Source of the DNA: an uncultured Alphaproteobacteria bacterium | GTDB taxonomy: Bacteria; Pseudomonadota; Alphaproteobacteria; UBA7887 | NCBI GenBank assembly: GCA_913044255.1 | Contig: CAJWOI010000136.1 | Coordinates: 1-7,233 of the forward strand | DNA: 7,233 bases | Direction: 5' to 3' | Shown here: piece by piece, positions 1-5,721 of the stretch | Position numbering within the stretch: the stretch's first letter is position 1 | How the letters are laid out: every line of letters starts with the position of its first letter | Program-made: the position numbers and the translations under genes | The notes under the pieces: model-generated | Seen by the model: the letters and a program-made list of their open reading frames with translations, nothing else | Databases searched by the model: none | What the model was told of the DNA's origin: nothing

Positions 1-411
1 TTCAATTGGACGAGACAGCCCTGCCCCAAACAATGCATCAACCACCAGTACTGCTCGATCCAGCATATTTGGCTCGAAATCGACAAATGGACCTCCCCAA
101 CCACGCCCCATTATTGCGGCATCGCCCTCAAACGACTCAATTGAATCAGACAATGCGACCTCTACCGGCCAACCAGATTCTCGCAATAACATTGCAACAC
201 CCAAGCCATCGCCACCGTTATTTCCGGGTCCACAAAGTACCAACGTCGCACGAGGGGCCCAGCGGGTCCGAATCTCCGCCGCAACTGACGCACACGCATT
301 TCTCATGAGAACGATACTTGGGACACCCGCGTCCGCGGCCAAGCGATCCGCCTGATACACCTCTTCCGTATCCAACACCGAAATTCCACCGCCGTGTAAG
401 GAAAAACTCAT
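1..411 (-). CDS. nnrE: NAD(P)H-hydrate epimerase (YjeF N-terminal domain), partial
   Basis: Reading the minus strand from ATG 411-409 gives 137 codons that stay open to the left edge, so the 3' part is missing. The family epimerises damaged R-NAD(P)HX hydrates so that the partner dehydratase (NnrD) can repair them in the cytoplasm. Visible signatures are the N-terminal helix (VLDTEEVYQADRLAADAGVP, residues 12-31), the glycine-rich loop GPGNNGGDG at 61-69, and DALFGAGL at 125-132, where D125 matches the family's catalytic aspartate. The usual LME(N/R)AG motif reads LMRNAC here (35-40). An AGGGG ribosome site (417-421) lies 5 nt before the ATG and supports this start. Many bacterial homologues are fused to the NnrD dehydratase domain; whether this one is cannot be seen. 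The gene is divergent from the lyase at 613 across an AT-rich spacer. Confidence 0.93.
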   Translation of the reverse strand, partial: MSFSLHGGGISVLDTEEVYQADRLAADAGVPSIVLMRNACASVAAEIRTRWAPRATLVLCGPGNNGGDGLGVAMLLRESGWPVEVALSDSIESFEGDAAIMGRGWGGPFVDFEPNMLDRAVLVVDALFGAGLSRPIE

Positions 412-612
412 AGAAACCCCTACAAAGGAACTTTATTATTAATATTATTAATCTAATTCTTCATTTTAATTACGTGTATATAGTAAAAATATTAGAAATT
501 TCTTTAATTAATTTATGAGACAAAAACCTCCAACAAAATTTTTCTAATTGTTGTGGTTCAATGCTCTGTGCGCGCTGACTGAGAAAGTTTTTACCAATGA
601 GGACTTAAAGTT
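412..612. promoter_or_regulatory. AT-rich divergent intergenic region with direct repeats and palindromes
   Basis: These 201 bp separate the divergent nnrE and CitE-like genes and must carry both promoters. From about 427 to 514 the sequence is almost only A and T, unlike anything else in the window. It holds a perfect 9-bp tandem repeat (ATTATTAAT at 435-443 and 444-452), a perfect palindrome AGAAATTTCT (494-503), and directly after it TTAATTAA (504-511). I could not assign a -35/-10 pair with acceptable spacing on either strand. The palindromes could be an operator or simply a consequence of AT-richness. Confidence 0.5.
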
Positions 613-1470
613 ATGTCGACAACCGCCATAAAGCCTCGCCGTTCCCTGATCTTCGTTCCCGGAAACAAGCCTGAATGGTTTCCCAAAGCCCTGAAATATG
701 GCGCGGACATCGTTTGTGTTGATATAGAAGACGCGATCGCACCAAGTCAGAAGAACTCGGCGCGCGAAAAAACACTAGCCCTCTTTGACCAGGATATCGA
801 CATTGCGGCACCGGAATGTATCGTTCGTATAAACAACCTCCGTTCAGTTGACGGTCTCCGGGATGTAATAGCGATCTTAGAACGAACACGCCCACCGCCG
901 GCACTAATGTTGACCAAAGTCAAATCAAGAGACGAGGTTTGCCAACTGGATGAGTTACTGTCTATGCCACCCCACGACGCCATACGGTTCCACGTTATTA
1001 TTGAAACCAATGATGGACTAGAGGCCGCATATGAAATAGCGCGGTCTTCAAAACGTATCGACTCCCTCTTGTTCGGTGGTGTTGATATGTCCGCTGAACT
1101 AAGAACAAACTTGGAATGGGAAAATTTATTGTATGCGCGATCAAGGGTGGTTCATGCTGCAGCGGGAGCCGGCATAGATTTATTAGATGTCCCATCGCTT
1201 GACCTTGATGATTTAAAGAGTCTTGAACATTCAGCGAGAGCTTCGGCAGACCTTGGCTTTACAGGCAAAGCCGCGATCCATCCACGACAAGTACCAATAA
1301 TCAATGCTTGCTTTAGCCCAAGCACCGAAGCCGTTTCCGAAGCACAAAAGATCGTGAATGCATTCGAAAGCAGTGAAGATGGCCTCGTAGTTGTAGATGG
1401 TAAATTACTTGAGAGACCCGTGTTGCGATCAATGTATAGAATCTTAGCGATAGCCGAGCAAAATAGTTGA
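613..1470 (+). CDS. HpcH/HpaI aldolase / CitE-like acyl-CoA lyase family protein
   Basis: This 285-residue protein has the length and motif order of the CitE branch of the HpcH/HpaI family, (beta/alpha)8-barrel enzymes that cleave or hydrolyse beta-hydroxyacyl-CoA compounds such as citryl-, malyl- or citramalyl-CoA with a divalent metal. Visible motifs are RRSLIFVPGNK (9-19), CVDIEDAI (35-42), VRIN with R72, LTKV with K102, IIET with E131 and FGGVD with D158 (E131 and D158 correspond to the metal ligands), and GFTGKAAIHPRQ (215-226), the typical C-terminal CoA-side signature. The ATG follows GAGG (599-602) by 10 nt. The exact substrate cannot be read from the sequence: malyl-CoA thioesterase or lyase, citramalyl-CoA lyase and citryl-CoA lyase are all possible. 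No citF or citD partner is nearby, so classical three-subunit citrate lyase is unlikely. The stop overlaps the start of the next gene. Confidence 0.88.
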   Translation: MSTTAIKPRRSLIFVPGNKPEWFPKALKYGADIVCVDIEDAIAPSQKNSAREKTLALFDQDIDIAAPECIVRINNLRSVDGLRDVIAILERTRPPPALMLTKVKSRDEVCQLDELLSMPPHDAIRFHVIIETNDGLEAAYEIARSSKRIDSLLFGGVDMSAELRTNLEWENLLYARSRVVHAAAGAGIDLLDVPSLDLDDLKSLEHSARASADLGFTGKAAIHPRQVPIINACFSPSTEAVSEAQKIVNAFESSEDGLVVVDGKLLERPVLRSMYRILAIAEQNS

Positions 1471-2180
1471 AAACATCGACACAAGGATCCATCTGTCGGG
1501 GGTCACTTTGTATACTTGCCGTTTGCATTCTGCTCCTGGTCGGCTGTGAGAGTAAGCCTTTACCGGTTCCCATCCAACGTCCCGCCGCAGACGGTTTCTG
1601 CAAATTGAACGATGAAATGCTGCAACGTTACGTTGTTGCAATCAACGTTCTTGGGGAGTCTTCATCTAGCGGTGTTGCAACCCTTATCGGCCACAAGGTC
1701 TACATTATAACAAATCGTCACAATCTCCCTGTGGAACCAACTTTAGAAAATATCAAATTTCGAAACCACCTTTACCAATATAGTGCAGCGACCGCCGTTG
1801 TAACGATGGGACATGACTATGCAGACGAAGGCGGCCTAGGGCCTGCCCGTGACTACGCCGTGTTAGCCGTGGAAACACCGTCTATTTTTGCCCCTCTTCC
1901 TCTACATCCGGGGCGACATCAAGGGTCAGTAGTAGTTCCCAGTTACGCTTCACGCCTTTATGAAGTAGGCCGTGGTGTGCAATGGTTTACCGATGACCGC
2001 TTTGATAGGCTGGATTTTAGCCTTGCAAAAGGTGCCTCGGGTGCGCCTGTAATCAGCTGCCGCGGCGAGGTGGTAGGTCTCTATACTGCTCTTATTCGTC
2101 CTGAGGACTATAATCGAACCGATTTCAAAGGAATATCAACGCCAATTGTAGTAGTCGTGCGTGACCTTACCGGGAACTGA
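1467..2180 (+). CDS. Predicted lipoprotein with trypsin-like serine protease domain
   Basis: The 237-residue product starts with a basic n-region (K2, R11), a hydrophobic stretch (about 14-26) and a lipobox LVGC (24-27), so C27 should be lipidated. Residue +2 is E, not D, which under the usual Lol rule favours the outer membrane, facing the periplasm. The rest fits a trypsin-like (chymotrypsin-fold) peptidase: TNRH with H85, DYAVL with D129 and GASGAP with S191 form a complete catalytic triad. C45 and C198 could pair in a disulfide. The start is inferred to be TTG at 1467-1469, because the first in-frame ATG (codon 51) would remove the signal peptide. This TTG shares TTGA with the lyase stop, and no strong Shine-Dalgarno is present, so translational coupling to the lyase is likely. 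The substrate is unknown, and pairing such a protease with a CoA-lyase is not one I recognise. Confidence 0.78.
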   Translation: MKTSTQGSICRGSLCILAVCILLLVGCESKPLPVPIQRPAADGFCKLNDEMLQRYVVAINVLGESSSSGVATLIGHKVYIITNRHNLPVEPTLENIKFRNHLYQYSAATAVVTMGHDYADEGGLGPARDYAVLAVETPSIFAPLPLHPGRHQGSVVVPSYASRLYEVGRGVQWFTDDRFDRLDFSLAKGASGAPVISCRGEVVGLYTALIRPEDYNRTDFKGISTPIVVVVRDLTGN

Positions 2181-2339
2181 GACATAATATAGTAATTCAT
2201 TCACACTAACTCCTTATACCACGACCCGCACCGAAAACACGCTACGTACAAATCATAAAATTCACTTTGAAACAGGACATGGACATCTGAAACAAGTAGA
2301 ATGAACGGCCATAGGATAGATGAAACGGGATAGTTTGTT

Positions 2340-3113
2340 ATGACGCGTCACAGCACGGTTGCCGCCTTATCTGATTTTCGGCCAGAAACTATAACTTTGA
2401 ACGAGCGCGAAGTTAGGGTCCAATTGGCTGCAGCATATAGAATTTTTGATTATCTGGGTTGGACGCAATTGATATACGGGCACATTACTGCGCGCCTGCC
2501 TGGCCCGAAACATCAGTTTTTAATTAACCCCTTTGGGCTAATGTATCATGAAATTACCGCATCCAATTTGGTTACGGTCGATCTTGACGGTAATATTATT
2601 GGTGATAGCCCTTACCAAGTGAATCCCGCTGGATTTACAATTCATAGCGCCGTACATGGGGTGCGCGAAGACGTAGGCTGTGTAATGCACAGCCATACTA
2701 CAGCCGGCATGGCAGTAGCGGCGTCCGCGACTGGCCTCAAATGCCACGATTTTGCAGGAATTTCGCTTCACGACCGCGTCGCGTACCATGAGTTTGAGGG
2801 TGTTTCAGTAGACCTCGATGAGCGCAATAGATTGTCAAAAAACTTAGGCGATAAAAACGTAATGATTTTACGCAACCATGGCTTGCTGTCCTGCGGACGC
2901 ACAATAGCGGAGGCTTTCCGCTATCTTTACGCTTTAGAGACCGCCTGCCAAGTTCAGATAATGGCGCAATCTAGTAGTCAGAATCTTACCTCACCCTCTT
3001 ACGAGGTGCGCGAAAAACATGCGCGCACGTTAGATGATGCTGACAATGGCGAACTGGCATTTTCTGCCCTTGTCCGGCTAATGGATCAACGAGACCCAAG
3101 CTTTCGAAACTAG
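2340..3113 (+). CDS. Class II aldolase/adducin family protein
   Basis: This 257-residue protein carries the class II aldolase/adducin head fold, Zn2+-dependent enzymes that act on sugar phosphates and related hydroxyacids. Seen in order are YGHITARLPG (46-55), INPFGLMYHEITASNL (62-77), NPAGFTIHSAVH (95-106), the metal-binding HSH (H117, H119) and LRNHGLL with the third ligand H180. Aligned by eye to fuculose-1-phosphate aldolase, the catalytic glutamate (E73 of that enzyme) falls on G98. This is the NPAGF subgroup, whose reaction is usually unassigned and which need not be an aldolase. A CGGGA ribosome site (2326-2330) lies 9 nt before the ATG. The gene follows the lipoprotein by 159 bp on the same strand and may or may not be co-transcribed with it. 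A functional link to the CitE-like lyase, also a C-C bond enzyme family, is possible but unproven. Confidence 0.9.
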   Translation: MTRHSTVAALSDFRPETITLNEREVRVQLAAAYRIFDYLGWTQLIYGHITARLPGPKHQFLINPFGLMYHEITASNLVTVDLDGNIIGDSPYQVNPAGFTIHSAVHGVREDVGCVMHSHTTAGMAVAASATGLKCHDFAGISLHDRVAYHEFEGVSVDLDERNRLSKNLGDKNVMILRNHGLLSCGRTIAEAFRYLYALETACQVQIMAQSSSQNLTSPSYEVREKHARTLDDADNGELAFSALVRLMDQRDPSFRN

Positions 3114-3322
3114 ACCTTGTGTTCATAATAAATTTCTCGCCTCAAATTAGACGGCGGTTCTTTGTGGAAATAAAAAATTCAAACCAAGGAACTAGATAAT
3201 TTTGTGTGCCGCATCTTGTGACACTCCTGCCGTGTAGAATTCTCGCAATCTATGGGGCCGCTGCTACACTCATTCTGTGGCAAAATTCAGTTACAAACAC
3301 CACGACTTAGAATTTAATATCG

Positions 3323-3598
3323 TCAATCCGTTGTTTTGTCTGTCTCGTCGCCCTCATCTCCTTTCAAGAGCCGTTTCTGAGCCTTCCGCAGAAAGCCGCC
3401 AGGATTGTCAAGCGGATTGGTCTCTGTTGCTATGTCTTTTAACTCCCCACGAGCAAAATCAATATTATCTTTCGCAAATTTTCCTGCTTCCTGAATTCGG
3501 GGTTTGACTTCTTTATCGTACGTCGCGGCAGCCTTCTGTTGAACACGTGGATCAGCAACAATCCTACGTATCGCTTGAAACAAAAGATGGCGTAGCAT
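3323..3598 (-). CDS. Conserved hypothetical protein, small, charged, helical
   Basis: This is a 91-residue product starting MLRHLLFQAIRRIV and rich in K, R, D and E, with long stretches that look alpha-helical (about 1-15, 19-55 and 68-78) and a NPLDNPGG turn (61-68). There is no signal peptide or full membrane span; the first 14 residues could form an amphipathic helix that sits on a membrane. A very good ribosome site, GGGGAG (3607-3612), lies 8 nt before the ATG, which favours this frame over the plus-strand frame opposite it. I recall similar small proteins of unknown function in alphaproteobacteria, but cannot name a family. It is the last gene of a minus-strand block, behind the LolA-like gene and a possible zinc-ribbon frame, and converges with the class II aldolase gene. 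Confidence 0.75.
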   Translation of the reverse strand: MLRHLLFQAIRRIVADPRVQQKAAATYDKEVKPRIQEAGKFAKDNIDFARGELKDIATETNPLDNPGGFLRKAQKRLLKGDEGDETDKTTD

Positions 3599-3742
3599 CG
3601 CTATCGCTCCCCGCTTTCATACAATAAGGGCACACACTTTAATTTCATCTTTAATTTCTACGACTTTCTGGTGTTCTCGCGTTTTGTATGAGGCTGGTAA
3701 ACTCCTTATTTTGTCACCGCACTCGGGACAACGCGTTTCGAT
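3564..3742 (-). pseudogene. Possible small zinc-ribbon protein, frame broken at a GT repeat
   Basis: On the minus strand, codons 3742-3617 read IETRCPECGDKIRS..., 41 residues, then stop (TGA 3619-3617). A CPEC pair is visible at 3730-3719. About 30 codons later, at GTGTGTG (3631-3637), dropping two bases gives VCPYC followed by MKAGSDSD and a stop at 3566-3564. CPxC-X~29-CPxC is a typical zinc-ribbon spacing, so an ancestral protein of about 59 residues is plausible. Against it: there is no ATG, GTG or TTG in frame. The only candidate is ATC 3742-3740, with a weak GGGA about 5 nt upstream, and the frame is closed by TAG just before that. The region overlaps the end of the LolA-like gene and the start of the 91-residue gene. 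It may be a decayed gene or a coincidence. Confidence 0.35.
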
Positions 3743-4552
3743 TGAAGTCCCGATCGTCTAATCCAGCCTGCAAACTAAAATCGTCAAACTTCAGGATGGT
3801 ACTTTTCCCTGTCAAATGATTTTCGACGAACATTTCATGGGAGCGCCAGAATTTATTTAAATATTGTTTGTAGTTTGCAAACGACATCGTTTTAAGAAGT
3901 GCATCTTTCCTGTCGTAGAACTCTATTTTCCAAGGTCGAAACTCATTTTCCAAGGTCGAAACTCATTTTGGTCGATCCAAGCAATACGTTTTGTGTACCC
4001 AGAATTTTCATAAACCGGATACTGTGCAATCACAAAACATTGTAAGTCGCCGCATTCCTCATCCTTCAGCCATTTGTAGGTGTATTTTGCCACCTCCTGG
4101 GAAGCCATGTCTTCATAAGAAAATTCGCTGCCCATAAAGGGGCCTGATTTATTTGCGGAAGAGATTCGCTTTACCCGTTTCAAAGCTGGCAAGTAGAGCC
4201 ACTGATCATCAGGCTCGTTAATGCGTGTAAAACTTAAAAATGCTGACCCCTTTACATCACGAGGATGGTCAAAAACGGTGAGACTTTTATCGCCAAGGTC
4301 GGCATCCTGTATTTCAAGAGTCTTAATCCGCAGTTCCCGGGTACTACTCTCCCCGTGGCGGTTGCTTAGGATCATTTCCAAGCGCACCGAACTATCAACA
4401 AAACCCCGGTCACGTTGATCGCCCTCAATGGCGATTGAAAGACCCTTCTCCTCCGGGCTTTCGGCATACGTCAACTCAGGCATCCCCGATGCAATTACGG
4501 AGACGACGCCGAGTAGGGGAAGAATTCGTACCAACCCCGATCCTACCAACAT
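3714..4552 (-). pseudogene. LolA-like outer-membrane lipoprotein-sorting family protein, frameshifted
   Basis: The 5' part reads from ATG 4552-4550, with AGGAG (4561-4565) 8 nt upstream; a GTG at 4570 is open but lacks this spacing. It has a signal peptide (about 1-30, hydrophobic 7-22, likely cut TYA|ES). It then shows the strand-rich body of the periplasmic LolA-like fold, including DQWLYLPALKRVKRI (116-130) and SGPFMGSEFSYEDM, a hallmark stretch of this family, plus two cysteines in DEECGDLQCF. At NEFRPWK the frame runs into a 20-bp tandem duplication and ends after MSFDLGK (209 residues). The remaining 70 residues (IEFYDRKDALLKTM... to DRDFNRNALSRVR) continue in another frame to TGA at 3714-3716. 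Removing one repeat copy joins them into 272 residues, normal for the family. Homologues are thought to handle lipids or lipoproteins in the periplasm and often sit beside RND-type exporters; none is visible here. As written, the protein lacks its last quarter and is probably inactive. Confidence 0.85.
3925..3969. repeat. 20-bp tandem duplication (2.25 copies) that breaks the LolA-like gene
   Basis: The unit ATTTTCCAAGGTCGAAACTC occurs at 3925-3944 and identically at 3945-3964, and ATTTT repeats again at 3965-3969. The match ends at 3924 (T versus C at 3944) and at 3970 (G versus C at 3950). Since 20 is not divisible by 3, the second copy shifts the frame. On the minus strand, one copy gives IDQNEFRPWKIEFYD, whereas two give IDQNEFRPWKMSFDLGK and stop. 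Confidence 0.97.
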
Positions 4553-4982
4553 AATACACACTCCTAACACTTTCCGACCTTTACAGTTTTCCCGATGAGC
4601 ACAAGGTCACATTCGAAAAAGGACAACAATTTCGTGATTAGACCCAGTCTGTCAGCAATTAAACTACATACTTCAACAGAAACACCTCCCACCCTTCAGC
4701 GACTTTGAGGCAATCACCCGAATAATGCAAAATCAAATGCTAGGGAAGAACCCTAAAAAAACTGACCCCAGTCTAACTTTATCGCCTAGAATAATATTCC
4801 CGTGGATACCAATCAGTCGCCGTTTAATCTTAAGATATGCTTCTGCAAAAATATCAAGCCACTGCAGGAACATTCTCAATTCCCCCTGATTCGCGGCAAG
4901 AATACTTCATAATTCACCCCTGGAAAATGGTTTTCAGGACCCGCTCCGGCTCTCGATATGTCTCGCCAGCCTCCATTCAACC
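4553..4982. other. 430-bp stretch without a firm gene
   Basis: This stretch lies upstream of the LolA-like gene and downstream of yqgE. It should hold the promoter of the LolA-like gene (minus strand, roughly 4570-4700), but I could not pick a convincing -35/-10 pair. It contains a short hairpin TAGGG-AAGAA-CCCTA (4741-4755) followed by A's on the plus strand, a small AGAC/GTCT inverted repeat (4640-4650), and the low-confidence 46-codon frame at 4733-4873. No RNA gene or clear rho-independent terminator was recognised. Confidence 0.5.
4733..4873 (-). CDS. Possible 46-residue small protein, unknown function
   Basis: On the minus strand, ATG 4873-4871 opens a 46-codon frame (MFLQWLDIFAEAYLKIKRR...GFFPSI) ending in TGA at 4735-4733. 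A strong ribosome site, AGGGGGA (4881-4887), ends 7 nt before the ATG. The N-terminal 20 residues could form an amphipathic helix ending in KIKRR, and the C-terminal half is hydrophobic. It lies 110 bp beyond the yqgE stop on the same strand. An 18-codon frame with its own AGGGG site starts just upstream (ATG 4910-4908) and overlaps it out of frame. I know no matching family; the evidence is only the ribosome site and a protein-like composition. Confidence 0.3.
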   Translation of the reverse strand: MFLQWLDIFAEAYLKIKRRLIGIHGNIILGDKVRLGSVFLGFFPSI

Positions 4983-5654
4983 CTACAGCTCAACACTGTA
5001 CAGATCCTGCGCCGCAACCCACATTAGATCCGGGTCTACACCAAAAATAAATTCTGGAGTAGCCGGCACATTTATCCAATCCTGACGAAAAAGCTCACCC
5101 TCGAGTTGACCAGGCCCCCAACCAGCGTATCCCATTGCAAACACGACCCCGGTTGGTCCATGCCCTTCCAATATCGCAGCAAGCATTGCGTCATTATTTG
5201 TCAACATCACACCTTGGCCAACAGCCTTGCTTTCATTATTGATGTAATCAGAACTATGCAAAATAAACGCTCGTGATATCTGGACAGGACCACCCCAAAA
5301 TATTGGGACTTCTATATCTGCGATGTCAGAAGAAATTTTAAATTGCTCGGCAATCGCTTTAGCAGGCACCCGAGCCATCAACCGATTGATAATGAGCCCC
5401 ATCGCTCCTTTGTCAGAATGTTCATAAATATAAATGACGGTCCCGACAAAACGGGGATCAAGCATTGTCGGAGCCGCAACCAATAAATTCTCTGACAGGT
5501 GATATTTATCGTCTTTCGCTGCCAAACTCGCTGGTAACAACTGAAGTAGGAATAACAAGATACCGAGGCGTAACCCCTTGTCAGACAGATAATCGCATCC
5601 GTTGAAATTAACAACACCCCGTAAACTACTCAGAATGGCACAATTAGTCTGCAT
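4983..5654 (-). CDS. yqgE: YqgE/AlgH family protein with signal-peptide-like N-terminus
   Basis: The 223-residue product contains the complete AlgH/YqgE (UPF0301, DUF179) domain from about residue 51: LLVAAPTMLDPRF (57-69), YEHSDKGAMGLIINR, FWGGPVQ...AFILHSS, and GYAGWGPGQLEGELFRQDW near the C-terminus. The molecular role of the family is unresolved; AlgH was linked to alginate regulation in Pseudomonas. Typical members are about 180-190 residues, cytoplasmic and begin close to this domain. Here 46 extra residues precede it, with positive charge (K26, R29), a hydrophobic core (30-40) and PASLAA-KDD (41-49), which reads as a Sec signal peptide with cleavage near A46. The start is uncertain: ATG 5654-5652 is the first in frame after an upstream TGA, but has no Shine-Dalgarno. 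The gene is divergent from trpB2 across 67 bp. Confidence 0.88.
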   Translation of the reverse strand: MQTNCAILSSLRGVVNFNGCDYLSDKGLRLGILLFLLQLLPASLAAKDDKYHLSENLLVAAPTMLDPRFVGTVIYIYEHSDKGAMGLIINRLMARVPAKAIAEQFKISSDIADIEVPIFWGGPVQISRAFILHSSDYINNESKAVGQGVMLTNNDAMLAAILEGHGPTGVVFAMGYAGWGPGQLEGELFRQDWINVPATPEFIFGVDPDLMWVAAQDLYSVEL

Positions 5655-5707
5655 TTGAACGCGCGATCATGGTTTGATAGATTGGTGATTAAGGTGACGC
5701 TTATTCT

Positions 5708-5714
5708 AGGGGGG
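5708..5714 (+). promoter_or_regulatory. Ribosome binding site of trpB2
   Basis: AGGGGGG lies 7 nt before the ATG at 5722. It is the strongest Shine-Dalgarno on the plus strand of the window and fixes the start of the PLP enzyme. Confidence 0.8.
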
Positions 5715-5721
5715 CAGAGAT

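Noticed and set aside
6..308. Plus-strand frame of 100 codons
   Set aside because: It is antisense to nnrE, whose conserved motifs leave no doubt about the coding strand.
3232..3269. GTGTAG...CTACAC inverted repeat as a terminator between convergent genes
   Set aside because: The stem is 6 bp with a 26-nt loop and no T run; such matches occur by chance.
3277..3507. Plus-strand frame of 76 codons starting GTG, with TACACT (3265-3270) upstream as a possible -10
   Set aside because: It lies almost wholly opposite the 91-residue minus gene, which has a far better ribosome site and protein-like composition. No matching -35 was found.
3714..3953. 79-codon minus frame as an independent gene
   Set aside because: It is the displaced C-terminal part of the LolA-like gene and joins it exactly when one 20-bp repeat is removed.
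4741..4755. TAGGG-AAGAA-CCCTA hairpin as a terminator
   Set aside because: The stem is only 5 bp and is followed by A's, not T's, on the plus strand; on the minus strand the T run comes before the stem.
4837..5085. Plus-strand frame of 82 codons
   Set aside because: It overlaps the 3' end of yqgE on the other strand, has no ribosome site and resembles no family.
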